In this document: piece after piece, positions 17,550-27,944 of the stretch
Position numbering within the stretch: the first letter of the stretch is position 1
Layout of the letters: each line of letters begins with the position of its first letter
Assembly: GCA_028277985.1 (NCBI GenBank)
Contig: JANQFG010000109.1
Coordinates: 1-64,000, forward strand
Direction: 5' to 3'
Origin: a bacterium
GTDB lineage: Bacteria > Desulfobacterota > DSWW01
Length of the DNA: 64,000 nucleotides
The notes under the pieces: model-generated
The model's database searches: none
Told to the model about the DNA's origin: nothing
What the model saw: only the letters and a program-made list of their open reading frames with translations
Made by a program: the position numbers and the translations under genes

Positions 17550-20500
17550 TCAGGATCCTGCGGTCGCTACGAGGCGGGGTCGTTGTGACTCGATGTGCAG
17601 AAGGAGGTACTCACGTACTTTCTCGAACTCGACCTTGAGGTCACGGAGGAGTTCTTCAGCCCTGACCGGTTCCACCGGCTCCCGGGTCTGCTCGAGCCTT
17701 GTGGCGACCTCCTCGAGCCCTTTCGCGCCCGCATTCGAACCGGATCCTTTTATCGAGTGGGCGTGCGACCTCAGTTTCTCACCGTCCTTTTCGCGAACCG
17801 CTGATTCGAGCTCCGAGATGTGCCTCTCCGTGTCGCCCAGAAAGGATTCGATGAGTTCCTGTTCGAACGCGGTATCTCCATCGGTAATGTCATTGAGTCG
17901 CTGCAGGTTCACCGGCGCAGACTCGGCGGGGACGGCAGGAGGGGTGACACGCGTTTCCTTCCTCTCCTCGTCCGCCCACTTCTGGAGCATTTCGGAAAGA
18001 CCCGAGGAGGTGACAGGCTTGCTGATGTAGTCGTTCATACCCGCCTCGAGACACTTGTCACGGTCTCCCTTCAGCGCGTGGGCCGTCATTGCGATGATGG
18101 GGACTTCGCGCCTGCGGACCTTCGACTGTGGGTCCCGAATGGCCCGGGTTGCCTCGAAGCCGTTCATCTCCGGCATCTGTACATCCATCAGGACCAGATC
18201 ATACGGGAGGGTCTCCAGGGCGGTGACCGCCTCCAGCCCGTTGGCAACCGCATCGGCGTGATAGCCGAGCCTTTCGAGAATGCGTATGGCGACCTTCTGG
18301 TTGACCACATTATCTTCAGCAACGAGAACACGGACCCTCTTCTTCGTGCTTTCCTTGATGGTGTGACGCGTGATGACCCGTCGAGACGCACTCTTTTCCC
18401 CGTGGGCCCGGCCATCAAGGACCATACCGAGGCAATCGCGCAGCTGGGCGCTGCGGATAGGCTTGTTCAGGTATGCGGAGAAACCGACCCTCTGCAGTTC
18501 CGCGACATCCCCTCTCTGCCCGGCAGAGGTGAGCATCACGAGAAGCGTATCCGAGAGGGTCGGGTCCGCCTTGATCTTCTCACCCAGCGTTCTGCCGTCC
18601 ATGTCCGGCATCTGCATGTCGAGCAGGGCAACCCGGAACGCATCCCCCTCAGCGTGTGCCTCTCGCAGTCTCTGGAGTGCCTCGAAGCCATCCGGAGCCA
18701 TTCCGAACCGGCACTCCCAGGAGCGAAGCAACTCCCTGAGGACCATCCGGTTGGTCCCGTTGTCGTCCACCACCAGAACACGAACCCCACGGATGTCCTG
18801 TGGCACGATCGGTTCTGCCTGCCTCCCTCCCGGTTGCCTCTCGAGGGCGACGGTGAACCAGAACTCCGACCCCTCCTTGTCCCTGCTCCTCACCCCGATC
18901 GTCCCTCCCATCAACTCGACCAGCTCCTTGCAGATCGCGAGCCCAAGGCCGGAGCCACCGTACTTTCGGGTGATCGAAGCATCCACCTGAGAGAAGGACT
19001 GGAACAGGTGGTCGACGCTCTGTTCCGGAATGCCGATTCCGGTGTCCTTCACCGAGAACCGGACGGTCGCGCGACTCGTCGTCTCCGCCTCCAGGGTCAC
19101 GTCCGTGTGGACCTCACCCTTTTCGGTGAACTTGATGGCGTTGCCGATGAGGTTGATCAGGATCTGTCTCAGCCGTCCCGGGTCTCCCCTCACCTGTTCG
19201 GGGACATCGGACCGGATCAGGCAGCTCAGCTCCAGTCCCTTGTCGTTCGCCCGTACGGCGAGCATCTCTGTCACATCCTCGACGGTCGTTCGCAAATCGA
19301 AATCGAGGACCTCGAACTCCATCTGGCCTGCCTCGATCTTTGAGAAATCCAGGATGTCGTTGACCAGGGCCAGCAGAGAATCGGCAGAGGAGCGTATCGT
19401 TCCGGCGTATTCGCGCTGATCAGCAGAAAGCTCGGTATCGAGGAGCAGGCCCGTCATCCCGATCACCCCGTTCATGGGGGTACGGATCTCGTGGCTCATG
19501 TTGGCAAGGAATTGACTCTTCGCCACGCTGGCGGCCTGTGCCTTCCGGGCCAGCTTACTCGATCGAGCCGTTGTCTGCTCCAGCCGCGTATTGGTTTCGC
19601 GCAATTCTCGGCATGCCTTTTCGGTTTCCTCCTTTGCCCTCCGAAGAGACTGCTCGATACGTTTGCGCTCCGAGATCTCCTTCTTGAGTTCCGCCGTACG
19701 TGCGTCGACCCGAACCTCCAGGTCGTCGTATGCCTGTCGGATCAACTCCTCCGCGTGCTTCCGTTCGCGGATGTCGCGAATCGTCATCTGAAGAGTCGGT
19801 TCGTTCACGAGCGGAAAGGCTTTGAGCGTAACCTCCGTATCCAAGGGTTCCCCGCTCTTTGTCCGCATTCGGAAGTAGAAGGATTGGGAAACGCCTCCAA
19901 AAGCCCTCGCCATTCTCTCGTGCATCGTTTCTGCGGAACCCCTTCCATCCGTCTGTTCGGGCGGAAAGAAGGCCTGCAGGGACTGGTCGATGATTTCTGC
20001 CCTGCTGCAGCCCAGGAGACGGCATGCCTGATCGTTGCAGTCGAAGACCACCTCTGTCATGAGGAAGAGTGCGTCGGGAAAGCTGTCGAAGAGGGTACGG
20101 TACTGCTGTTGGGTTTCGGAGAAGGATCGGATCACTGCGAGTCGCCTCTCCGATTCCTGGAGGAGCTCGAAAGAGCTCTTTTTCTCCAAACCCTCGATGC
20201 CCATCACGCCTGCGGCATCCGAAACTTTGTCGGTCAACCCCTCGGCAATCCCGCCTATGTCCTCCCGGCTCAGTGATAGAGGGGATCTCGTTTCGTCCTG
20301 TATCAGCCTGGGTGCTTCGTCTCCCCCCGAGCCTATCTTCTGGACATGGGCAACCGCATTGGAGAGTTGTAGGATGGCACCCAGCTTCACGGCGATGTCT
20401 TGACCGTCGGACTCCGTCGGGGACGAATGATGAAGGGCGATCGCGTCACAGATGTAATCCGGGATGTTCCAGCGCCTGAGCAGTTCGCTGCCGATGGACG

Positions 20501-21071
20501 CATGGTCCAGGCCCAGGACGGCCTGCTCCGCTTCGGCTACACTCACCTTGTTCCTGTCGGCGTGCTCGACCACCTGTTCCCACTCTTCGGGAAGGTGCTG
20601 AAACAGGAGGACCTTTCCCATGTCGTGAAGCATTCCACAGACGAAGGCCTCCTCCACAAAGGAGCTGCCCGACCGGATCTGTACGCTTACATCCCTGCAG
20701 CATACGCCGCAGGCGAGCGAGTGGAGCCAGAATGCGTCGGGATCGAAGAGACCTTTTCCCTTCCGTGCATCGAAGAGGCCCATGACGGAGAGAGTGAGAA
20801 CGGTGCTCTTCACGGCGTTGAAACCGATGAAACGCACCGCATCGGTGATGGTGCCCACATTCCCGGATTTCCGGTAGACGGCCGAGTTCGCCATCTTGAG
20901 GGTTTTTGCAGTCAGGGACGGATCGCTCTCGATCAGCTTCGCAACGTCCTTGGCAGAGCTCAGCTCATCTTCTGTGATCTCGAGCAACTTCACGGCGACC
21001 ACGGGCAGCACCGGGAGGCCCTCGATTCTCTCCAGCAGCTGCTCCACTCTCGCCTGATCGTTCACGCTCAC
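17550..21071 (-). CDS. HDOD-PAS-hybrid histidine kinase-REC-REC-HPt fusion protein
   Basis: A 1173-residue, apparently cytoplasmic signalling protein with no membrane helix. Order: HDOD domain 10-215 ([22 protein letters not shown]), PAS 320-440, coiled coil 440-515, HisKA with H527 in NMSHEIRTP, HATPase with N-box NLIGNAIKF (about 644), DTGIGIP and [11 protein letters not shown]1 762-885 (D818), REC2 913-1035 (D963), and HPt with H1105 in [10 protein letters not shown] full H-D-H-D relay could thus run inside one chain. HDOD domains are usually fused to EAL or REC, so the kinase fusion is uncommon. GTG 21071 is read as the start, with GGGA eight bases upstream. No output partner is adjacent. 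Confidence 0.9.
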   Translation of the reverse strand: MSVNDQARVEQLLERIEGLPVLPVVAVKLLEITEDELSSAKDVAKLIESDPSLTAKTLKMANSAVYRKSGNVGTITDAVRFIGFNAVKSTVLTLSVMGLFDARKGKGLFDPDAFWLHSLACGVCCRDVSVQIRSGSSFVEEAFVCGMLHDMGKVLLFQHLPEEWEQVVEHADRNKVSVAEAEQAVLGLDHASIGSELLRRWNIPDYICDAIALHHSSPTESDGQDIAVKLGAILQLSNAVAHVQKIGSGGDEAPRLIQDETRSPLSLSREDIGGIAEGLTDKVSDAAGVMGIEGLEKKSSFELLQESERRLAVIRSFSETQQQYRTLFDSFPDALFLMTEVVFDCNDQACRLLGCSRAEIIDQSLQAFFPPEQTDGRGSAETMHERMARAFGGVSQSFYFRMRTKSGEPLDTEVTLKAFPLVNEPTLQMTIRDIRERKHAEELIRQAYDDLEVRVDARTAELKKEISERKRIEQSLRRAKEETEKACRELRETNTRLEQTTARSSKLARKAQAASVAKSQFLANMSHEIRTPMNGVIGMTGLLLDTELSADQREYAGTIRSSADSLLALVNDILDFSKIEAGQMEFEVLDFDLRTTVEDVTEMLAVRANDKGLELSCLIRSDVPEQVRGDPGRLRQILINLIGNAIKFTEKGEVHTDVTLEAETTSRATVRFSVKDTGIGIPEQSVDHLFQSFSQVDASITRKYGGSGLGLAICKELVELMGGTIGVRSRDKEGSEFWFTVALERQPGGRQAEPIVPQDIRGVRVLVVDDNGTNRMVLRELLRSWECRFGMAPDGFEALQRLREAHAEGDAFRVALLDMQMPDMDGRTLGEKIKADPTLSDTLLVMLTSAGQRGDVAELQRVGFSAYLNKPIRSAQLRDCLGMVLDGRAHGEKSASRRVITRHTIKESTKKRVRVLVAEDNVVNQKVAIRILERLGYHADAVANGLEAVTALETLPYDLVLMDVQMPEMNGFEATRAIRDPQSKVRRREVPIIAMTAHALKGDRDKCLEAGMNDYISKPVTSSGLSEMLQKWADEERKETRVTPPAVPAESAPVNLQRLNDITDGDTAFEQELIESFLGDTERHISELESAVREKDGEKLRSHAHSIKGSGSNAGAKGLEEVATRLEQTREPVEPVRAEELLRDLKVEFEKVREYLLLHIESQRPRLVATAGS

Positions 21072-21145
21072 GCCGGACGTCCCTTCGCCCCTCTTTGTTT
21101 TGAAGAGAAGAACACGACAAGTCCTTGTTCATGTTATTGAATTCT

Positions 21146-21178
21146 TTATCGGCTATTTTTCTCCTTTCGCTTAGTCAA
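21146..21178 (-). promoter_or_regulatory. Possible sigma-28-like promoter for the HDOD kinase
   Basis: On the minus strand GCCGATAA (21153-21146) matches the flagellar sigma-28 -10 element, with CTAAG (about 21174-21170) 16 bases upstream as a weak -35. TTGACT overlaps the same place but lacks a fitting -10. Low confidence. Confidence 0.3.
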
Positions 21179-21216
21179 GGGGAAAAAAAACGAGCCTTCA
21201 GAGCGCCGCACGGTTG

Positions 21217-22722
21217 CTACATGGGCAGGCAGACGGCCTTCTTTTCCGTATACATTTCAATAGCATCGTGCCCCATCTCCCGGCCCCAGCCGGATTGCTT
21301 GTATCCGCCAAAGGGCATGGCCGCGTCGAAGATGTTGTAACAGTTCACCCATACCGTGCCGGCGCGGATCCGTGAGGCCAGTCGGTGTGCGGTCGTCACA
21401 TCCCGTGTCCAGATCCCCGCTGCCAGCCCGTACACGGTGTTGTTCGCGGCGGAGGCGACCTCTTCCACGTTTCGGTAGGGGATTGCGCTCACCACCGGCC
21501 CGAAGATCTCCTCCTCCTCGACTTTCATTCCCGGACGGGTATCGACCAGGACCGTCGGCTCGACGAAGTAGCCGGTGTCTCCATGCCTCCGGCCTCCTGC
21601 GACCGCTCTGGCTCCCTCCTCCAGGCCGGACCGAAGGTAGCCGCAGACCCTGTGCAACTGTTCTCTCGAAACGAGAGGACCCATTTGGGTGGCAGGATCC
21701 ATTCCGGGGCCCAACCGGATCCTTTGTGCGTGCTCTGCCACGCCCGTGACGACCTTGTCGAAGACCCGGTGATCCACGTACAGGCGTGATCCTGCACAAC
21801 AGCACTGACCGTGATTGAAGAAGATCGCGTTTGCAGCACCCGGAATCGCAACTTCAAGGTCCGCGTCCGCAAAGATGATGTTCGGGGATTTCCCACCCAA
21901 CTCGAGAGAGACCTTTTTCAGGTTGCCCCCGGCAGCCTGAAGGATGAGTCTGCCCACTTCCGTGGACCCGGTGAAAGCGACCTTGTCCACATCCGGATGG
22001 GCGGCCAGGGCTGCGCCTGCAGTCTCCCCGTATCCGGGCACGATGTTCACGACCCCTTCGGGAAACCCTGCTTCCATGATCAACTCCCCGAGGCGCAGGG
22101 AAGTGAGAGGTGTCTGCTCGGCCGGCTTCAGCACGACGGTGCAACCGCTGGCCAGGGCGGGCCCGAGTTTCCAGGCTGCCATGAGCAGAGAGAAGTTCCA
22201 GGGAATGATCTGCCCCACGACCCCGACCGGCTCCCGAATCGTGTATGCAAGATACCGCGTGTTCGGTGCGTACGGGACGGATATGGGGATCGTGTTGCCT
22301 TCGATCTTGGTCGCCCAGCCCGCCATGTATCGGAACAGATCGACTGCGAGAGGAACATCGGCCGCTCGGGATATGGTGATCGGCTTCCCATTGTCCAGGG
22401 TTTCCAACTCGGCAAACTCCTCGAGATGGTCCTCGATCATGTCCGCGAGTTTCCAGATGAGCCGGCCGCGCTCGGATGGTGTCATGCGGGGCCACGGGCC
22501 GTCCTCGAAAGCTTTTCGGGCCGCCTTGACCGCCTCGTCGATGTCCTCTTTCACTCCTTCGGCGACCTGGGTAATGATCTCTTCTGTTGACGGGTCGTAG
22601 GTGGGAAAGGTCATTCCGGAGAGAGACGGAACCCATTTCCCGCCGATGAGCATGTGAATCGGTTTCGAAGCGAACCGGGCTACCGGTTCGACGAGCTCGA
22701 GTTTTCTGGCTGCTACACCCAT
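21217..22722 (-). CDS. NAD(P)-dependent aldehyde dehydrogenase
   Basis: A 501-residue ALDH1/2-type enzyme that oxidises an aldehyde to the acid. Seen: cofactor-binding GQIIPWNFSLLMAAWKLGPA (about 170-190), FTGSTEVG (250-257), the general-base Glu in SLELGGKSPN (about 274), and the catalytic Cys in NHGQCCCAGSR (about 308). The length is typical. ATG 22722 is preceded by GAAGGAGA, and the more upstream frame has no ribosome site. It stands alone, divergent from the radical SAM gene. The substrate is unknown. Confidence 0.92.
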   Translation of the reverse strand: MGVAARKLELVEPVARFASKPIHMLIGGKWVPSLSGMTFPTYDPSTEEIITQVAEGVKEDIDEAVKAARKAFEDGPWPRMTPSERGRLIWKLADMIEDHLEEFAELETLDNGKPITISRAADVPLAVDLFRYMAGWATKIEGNTIPISVPYAPNTRYLAYTIREPVGVVGQIIPWNFSLLMAAWKLGPALASGCTVVLKPAEQTPLTSLRLGELIMEAGFPEGVVNIVPGYGETAGAALAAHPDVDKVAFTGSTEVGRLILQAAGGNLKKVSLELGGKSPNIIFADADLEVAIPGAANAIFFNHGQCCCAGSRLYVDHRVFDKVVTGVAEHAQRIRLGPGMDPATQMGPLVSREQLHRVCGYLRSGLEEGARAVAGGRRHGDTGYFVEPTVLVDTRPGMKVEEEEIFGPVVSAIPYRNVEEVASAANNTVYGLAAGIWTRDVTTAHRLASRIRAGTVWVNCYNIFDAAMPFGGYKQSGWGREMGHDAIEMYTEKKAVCLPM

Positions 22723-22839
22723 GATATGTCTCCTTCTATATGTGAAAACGCACTGCCGGAGCACGTTGTTCGTCCATTCTTTCTTCCCATTTTCTTGGAT
22801 GAGGCGGATGAAAAAGGAGGTTCCGGCACCCCGTCGCGG

Positions 22840-22869
22840 TTGACAGTAAAGGATGGCTTCCTCTATGCT
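22840..22869 (+). promoter_or_regulatory. Sigma-70-type promoter for the radical SAM gene
   Basis: TTGACA (22840-22845), an 18-nt spacer and TATGCT (22864-22869), about 98 bp upstream of the GTG at 22967 in the divergent interval. It probably drives 22967-26508. Confidence 0.55.
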
Positions 22870-22966
22870 GCTTCCCGTAGAAAAGAGGCGAATCCATTGA
22901 TAAATCGAACGTACGAACGCGAGTACGAGAGCTCTCAAACGCGGTAAGACCGAGGCTACGAACCCC

Positions 22967-24511
22967 GTGAAGAACAAAGTCGTCTTGTTCATGCCTCTGC
23001 GGTACGACAAGGAGGCGGCTCATCTGAGCACGAACCAGGCATTGCCTCTGGAGCTACTGGCAATATCCGGTCCCCTTCTTGCGCAAGGCTTCGATGTGGT
23101 GATCGTGGATGCGAATGTCCAGGACGACTACCTGGAGAAGGTGGTTGAAGAGTGTACCGAGGCACTCTGTCTCGGAATCAGCGCTATCTTCGGCTATCAG
23201 GTCTACGATGGCTACCGAACCGCCTCGGCAATCCGCGAACGCCTTCCGGAACTGCCGATCGTATGGGGCGGCTGGTTTGCATCCACCGATCCGGACATCC
23301 TCTTCCGAGAGGGCGTAGCCGACTTCGTGGTCGTCGGACAGGGAGAGGACACGTTTCAGGAATTGGCGGGTGCTCTAGGGAATGGGCATGAGCCGAACGC
23401 CGTGAAGGGGATCGTGTACAAGGAGCAGGAGCGCCTCGTAAGAAACGAGCCGCGGGCCCCGTCGTCTCTGGAGAGTTTTCCGCCCCTTCCCTACCATCTC
23501 ATCGACTACGAGCCGTATGTGGATCTGGACCCCGAACTGGTCCTGCCCCGAATGACCTTCGCCTCCTACAACTTCGAGGTCTTTCGGAAAGAGCGCATCC
23601 GGGCTTTCTGGTACTACGCGAGTTGGGGCTGTCCGAACGACTGCAAATTCTGCTCCTCTTCCGGAGTCACGGGCAGGCGGATCGTGTTTCTTCCCATCCC
23701 GCGCCTGCTCGACCATCTCTCGGAACTGCACCGGAAATACGGGTTCGACATGCTCTTCCTGGCGGACGCGAATTTCTTCTTGGTCCCCTCCAGGGTCCGG
23801 GCCTTCTACCAGGGGCTGATCGAACGGAACCTCCGTATCTCCTGGTCGGCAACGGCGGAAGCGAGATCGCTTCTCAGGCTGGAAGAGAAAGATTGGGAGG
23901 AGCTCAAGAGGAGCGGGTGTATAGGGATTCTGATCGGAGCCGAGTCGGCTACGCCCGAGACGCTGGAGCAAATCAGAAAACCGGTGTCGCCCGAAGAGGT
24001 GGATGGCTGCGTCCGTATTGCCGAAAGATACGGGATCGCGATCAACTGCAACTATATCATCGGATTTCCGGGGGAATCGGAGGCGTCGATTCAGGCCACC
24101 TTTGAGAAGGCTCGCGCTCTGAAGAACCAATACCCAAGGCTCCCCATCGCCCTGAACCCCTTCTGGCCTCTTCCCGGAAGCCCGTACTATCCGGAGGCGG
24201 TGAAAATGGGCTATCGGCCGCCGGACACCCTTGCAGCCTACGCGGACATCCTCGACTGGAGGACCAATCCGGATCTCTATCCCTTTGCCGATCGATTCAT
24301 CCGGCAGTTGACGCTCATGGAGGCGTATCAGTATTGGGGTTACTATGCTGAAATGGGCGAGGGTGCGAAGGGGCTCCTGAAACGATGCCTGCGCCTCGCG
24401 GGACGGCTGCGATACAGGATCGGATTCTTCTCCCATCCCTTCGAGCTCATCGCCTTCGAAGGTTCCCGTAACCTCTATCACAGGCTCAAGAGGATGGTGG
24501 GTGCATCCTAG
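22967..24511 (+). CDS. B12-binding-type radical SAM enzyme
   Basis: A 514-residue protein. Residues 1-140 have the Rossmann-like B12-binding domain fold pattern (VVLFMPLRY...DVVIVDANVQDDYLEKVV), without an obvious DxHxxG. A radical SAM barrel follows with the [4Fe-4S] motif C-x3-C-x2-C in WGCPNDCKFCSS (about 224-231), and ESATPETLEQIRKP and IIGFPGES, typical of the class B methyltransferase/BchE group. The start is GTG 22967, with only a weak GAGG upstream. Next to envelope genes, it may modify a lipid or polysaccharide; the substrate is unknown. Confidence 0.85.
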   Translation: MKNKVVLFMPLRYDKEAAHLSTNQALPLELLAISGPLLAQGFDVVIVDANVQDDYLEKVVEECTEALCLGISAIFGYQVYDGYRTASAIRERLPELPIVWGGWFASTDPDILFREGVADFVVVGQGEDTFQELAGALGNGHEPNAVKGIVYKEQERLVRNEPRAPSSLESFPPLPYHLIDYEPYVDLDPELVLPRMTFASYNFEVFRKERIRAFWYYASWGCPNDCKFCSSSGVTGRRIVFLPIPRLLDHLSELHRKYGFDMLFLADANFFLVPSRVRAFYQGLIERNLRISWSATAEARSLLRLEEKDWEELKRSGCIGILIGAESATPETLEQIRKPVSPEEVDGCVRIAERYGIAINCNYIIGFPGESEASIQATFEKARALKNQYPRLPIALNPFWPLPGSPYYPEAVKMGYRPPDTLAAYADILDWRTNPDLYPFADRFIRQLTLMEAYQYWGYYAEMGEGAKGLLKRCLRLAGRLRYRIGFFSHPFELIAFEGSRNLYHRLKRMVGAS

Positions 24512-24540
24512 GCAAACCGGCCGGGACCATCACACACGAC

Positions 24541-26508
24541 ATGTCTTCTCGGAAACAAAGCATCCTTTCGTTGTCGGCCGCCGCATTTCTCCTTGCAGCG
24601 TTTGCCGGAATCCTGGTCTCACTGGCGGGGCTCCTCAATCATGGTTACCTCGGTCAGGGTATGTACCGTCTGGCCGCCATGGTCCTCCGGGACGGCCTCA
24701 ACACGAGCTTCCTCTTCTTTCCCTTGATCCTGCCCTTCTTCCTTCTGGCGGCAGCGTTCGGCAGGGACTCGAAGGGGCGACTCCTCCAACTCGGGGCGGC
24801 CTTTGTCGGCTGTTCGCTGCTCGTCTTTTCGGTGGGTGTCCTGTTTCGTCGAGTAACGAACTATTCCTTCCTTTCCGCAGTTCGATTTCTGCACCGTTCC
24901 CTGTCAGACCCGGAACGGAAAGAGTTTCTCCTTGCTTATCTGAGGGACTTTGTCTCACAGAATACAGGTCTCGTGATTCAGATCGGCGCGATCCTTCTCG
25001 TAACTCTACTGCTCATCCCGGCTCTGGTTCTGCTTTCGCGCAGGCTCGACTGGAAAGGGGCTGCAGATTCTCTCGGAGGCACCCGGACCCGGACCGCCGC
25101 CGCCCTGCTTCTAACCCTCGTAGGCATCTTGAACATGGCCCTCTTCGTTCACGAACAGAGCTCAAGACCTGAGGGCCCCGATATCATCCTCATCTACATG
25201 GATGCGCTGAGGGCGGACCATCTCGGCTGCTACGGGTATCATCGAAAAACTTCCCCCTCCATCGATCGCCTCGCCGAGGAGGGTGCACTCTTTCGTACTG
25301 TCGTAGCGCAGGCTTCGTCCACCTTCCCCTCTGTTCACAGCACGTTGACGTCGAAGTATGCCTCCAGCTTCCTCGATGCACATGCCTGCCTGCCCTCAAA
25401 ACACCTGACCCTTGCGGAGTGCTTGAAGAACCACGGATACAGGACCCTTGCCATCTCCAGCAGCCCCGTGGTGACCAAGTCGAACACAGCCTATTCGCTT
25501 GGCGGCTTCGAACAGGGGTTCGATCTCTTCGACGAGAGCGTCGCTCATGGGACGGAGTGGAACTGGCAGTGGCGGAATCCCGAGGGAGTCATAACCAAGG
25601 CCCTCGAGTGGATCGAGGTGACCGACAGCCCCTTCTTCCTATTTCTCTACATCATGGATCCGCACAGCGACTACCGATGCCCCGAACCGTATCACAGCCG
25701 TTTCGACCCGGACTATAGCGGGAAAGAAGAAGTGGAAAAGGGTCAAATGGCATATTTCGCAGACGAAATCCTGAAAGGCTCGGAATCGACCCTCGACGAC
25801 AGGGATATGGATCACTTCGAGGCTCTCTATGATGGGGAAATCGCCTATGGGGACAACGAAATCGGCAAGCTGCTCCGGGTCCTGGACGAGACCGGGCGAA
25901 GCGACGATACCCTTGTGCTTCTCACATCAGATCATGGAGAGGAATTCCTCGAACACGGAGGGGTCCATCACGGCTACACCCTGTTCAACGAAGTGATCCG
26001 GGTACCCCTGGTTCTTCGTTACCCGCCCGCGATCCCGAAGGGCACGGTGATCGACGGAAGAATCGTGCAATCCCTCGACGTGGTTCCAACGATTCTGGAC
26101 ATTGCAGGCATCGAGCGGCCTGAAACCATGCAGGGTGAGAGCCTCATGCCTCTCATCCGTGACGGCGAGGCGGCCTTTCGGGAATATGCCCTCAGCGAGA
26201 CTCCTTTCACGGACATGAAGGCCGTGACAAGAGGGAAATGGAAGTATATCTACTCCCTGGGCACTAAGACCCTCGCACCTGTCGAGCGGATCAACCAGAG
26301 CCGGGGGGCACGTCTCTACAACCTGGATGAGGACCCGGGCGAGTTGCGTGATGTCTCTTCCGAGAATCCGGAGATCGCCCGGGACCTTCATTCCCTGCTT
26401 CTCCGTCTTCTTCCGGAGGCGGAAAGAACCAGGTTGGTCGAGAATCAGGAAATCGAGATGCACGAGGCCGTGAAGGAGCAGTTGAAATCCCTCGGCTATC
26501 TTCAATGA
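24541..26508 (+). CDS. Membrane-anchored sulfatase-fold (alkaline phosphatase superfamily) enzyme
   Basis: A 655-residue protein. About five hydrophobic helices fill residues 8-205, followed by a sulfatase-type catalytic domain that probably faces the periplasm. Metal-binding motifs MDALRADHLGCYGY (about 220) and SDHGEEFLEHGG are intact. The nucleophile position reads STFPS (about T261), so the Cys/Ser needed for formylglycine is replaced by Thr. This fits phosphoethanolamine or glycerol-phosphate transferases or phosphodiesterases better than a sulfatase. It lies 29 bp after the radical SAM gene, likely same operon, and its stop overlaps the convergent flippase gene by 7 bp. Confidence 0.82.
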   Translation: MSSRKQSILSLSAAAFLLAAFAGILVSLAGLLNHGYLGQGMYRLAAMVLRDGLNTSFLFFPLILPFFLLAAAFGRDSKGRLLQLGAAFVGCSLLVFSVGVLFRRVTNYSFLSAVRFLHRSLSDPERKEFLLAYLRDFVSQNTGLVIQIGAILLVTLLLIPALVLLSRRLDWKGAADSLGGTRTRTAAALLLTLVGILNMALFVHEQSSRPEGPDIILIYMDALRADHLGCYGYHRKTSPSIDRLAEEGALFRTVVAQASSTFPSVHSTLTSKYASSFLDAHACLPSKHLTLAECLKNHGYRTLAISSSPVVTKSNTAYSLGGFEQGFDLFDESVAHGTEWNWQWRNPEGVITKALEWIEVTDSPFFLFLYIMDPHSDYRCPEPYHSRFDPDYSGKEEVEKGQMAYFADEILKGSESTLDDRDMDHFEALYDGEIAYGDNEIGKLLRVLDETGRSDDTLVLLTSDHGEEFLEHGGVHHGYTLFNEVIRVPLVLRYPPAIPKGTVIDGRIVQSLDVVPTILDIAGIERPETMQGESLMPLIRDGEAAFREYALSETPFTDMKAVTRGKWKYIYSLGTKTLAPVERINQSRGARLYNLDEDPGELRDVSSENPEIARDLHSLLLRLLPEAERTRLVENQEIEMHEAVKEQLKSLGYLQ

Positions 26509-27944
26509 GAAGCTTCAGGCCCTGATTCACCGGCAAAGATGCTCTTCAGAAGCCTTCGGTCCTCCTTCTTGAGTGTCCCGATCACAACCAGCAGGAGTCC
26601 GTACAGCGACCAGAAGAGAACGTGTCTCGTCCAGGAGGGGCCTGGAAGCGCGAATGTGCAGATCAAGAGGCTCCCCACACCCGGCAGAAGGGCCATCAGC
26701 ATGGACTTCAGTTGCACTACGCCGAAGCCCACCAGCGAGGGATAGCTACTCATCCCGACCACCGCCACGCCGTAGCTCGCCACAGTTGCAAGCGCCGCCC
26801 CAACCGTTCCGTAAACCGGGATCCACCACAGATTGAGACAAACGTTCACCGCCGTGGCGATCCATCCGATCGGGATGAGACTCTTCTGGCGACCGATCAC
26901 GATAAAGAGGATGCCCTGCAGGAGACCGGTGAAGAGCAGAGGTAGAGACGCCGCCAGCACCTTGAGAGAGGCCACGGCCGGGGCAAAAGAGGCTCCGAAG
27001 AGGATACGGACGGCCGGTTCGGAGACGGAGAAGAGGAAAAAGAAGAGTGCCACTCCGAGCAGCGCAAGATACTTGAAAGCCAGTCGCCAGGTTCGCTCGA
27101 AGGATGCAGGGTCTTGTGCATAGTACCTGGAAAGGAGCGGGAAGATCGAGCTCAATGCTGCAACGGAGAGGATGAGGAATGCCTCGCACAACCGTGCGGC
27201 CGCAGAGTAGTATCCCAGCTCCGCATCGCCCAGGAGGCTTTCCAGCATCACCTGGTCGATGCGTTGTATGAGCAGCATCGGGATCAGCACGAGCGTTAGG
27301 GGCCAGACCTCCTGGACCATCCATTTCCAGAGCTTGAGCCGAATACCGAGTCTGGGCCGGAAATACCTTTGTGCATACAGGACCTTCCAGAAGGCTTCCA
27401 CGGCTCCACCGAGCACGATGGCCGCGAAGACAAGGGCCAACCCCTTGCCCGCCCAGACGAGGAAGACCACCACCACAAGCACGAGCAGTCTGGAGCCCCC
27501 CTCCACCAGGGAGGGGAGGTGAAGGTTCAAGGTGGAGAAGAAAGCGGATGAGTAACATGTGAGGGGGGCGAGGAAGAACCCTGCCCCGGCGATCGCAATG
27601 TAGAGGACCTTCTCCGAATCGTATCCCAGGAGAAAGGCCGTCAGAACCGTCGCCCCGTATACGCCGACGGCGAGGACCGCCTTCAAAACGATTCCGTTTC
27701 CGACCAGGTCCTCCGATCCTTTCAGATCCTGGGATGCCTCCCGAATCAGGATCATGTCGACGCCAAGATCGGTCAAAACGCCGAAGAGGGCGAGGTAAGC
27801 GGTGACAAAGGCGAACTTGCCGAGCCCCTCGGCGCCGAGAGCCCTCGCCAGAAGCAGAACCATCACGAAGGAGCAGGCCTTGCCCAGTCCACGGGAGCCG
27901 GTGATCCAGAAGAAGTTGGCCGTAATCCGACGAGAGAGATTCAT
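26502..27944 (-). CDS. Polysaccharide/oligosaccharide flippase (Wzx-like)
   Basis: A 480-residue integral membrane protein with about twelve to fourteen hydrophobic helices and the conserved start RRITANFFWITGSRGLGKACSFVMV typical of Wzx/MurJ-like exporters. It would flip a lipid-linked saccharide across the inner membrane. Its ATG overlaps the stop of the preceding methyltransferase by 4 bp (ATGA), so the two are translationally coupled. Confidence 0.87.
   Translation of the reverse strand: MNLSRRITANFFWITGSRGLGKACSFVMVLLLARALGAEGLGKFAFVTAYLALFGVLTDLGVDMILIREASQDLKGSEDLVGNGIVLKAVLAVGVYGATVLTAFLLGYDSEKVLYIAIAGAGFFLAPLTCYSSAFFSTLNLHLPSLVEGGSRLLVLVVVVFLVWAGKGLALVFAAIVLGGAVEAFWKVLYAQRYFRPRLGIRLKLWKWMVQEVWPLTLVLIPMLLIQRIDQVMLESLLGDAELGYYSAAARLCEAFLILSVAALSSIFPLLSRYYAQDPASFERTWRLAFKYLALLGVALFFFLFSVSEPAVRILFGASFAPAVASLKVLAASLPLLFTGLLQGILFIVIGRQKSLIPIGWIATAVNVCLNLWWIPVYGTVGAALATVASYGVAVVGMSSYPSLVGFGVVQLKSMLMALLPGVGSLLICTFALPGPSWTRHVLFWSLYGLLLVVIGTLKKEDRRLLKSIFAGESGPEASH

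Noticed and set aside
17820..19343. Plus-strand open frame of about 507 codons opposite the hybrid kinase
   Set aside because: Antisense to conserved receiver and kinase domains; no motif of its own.
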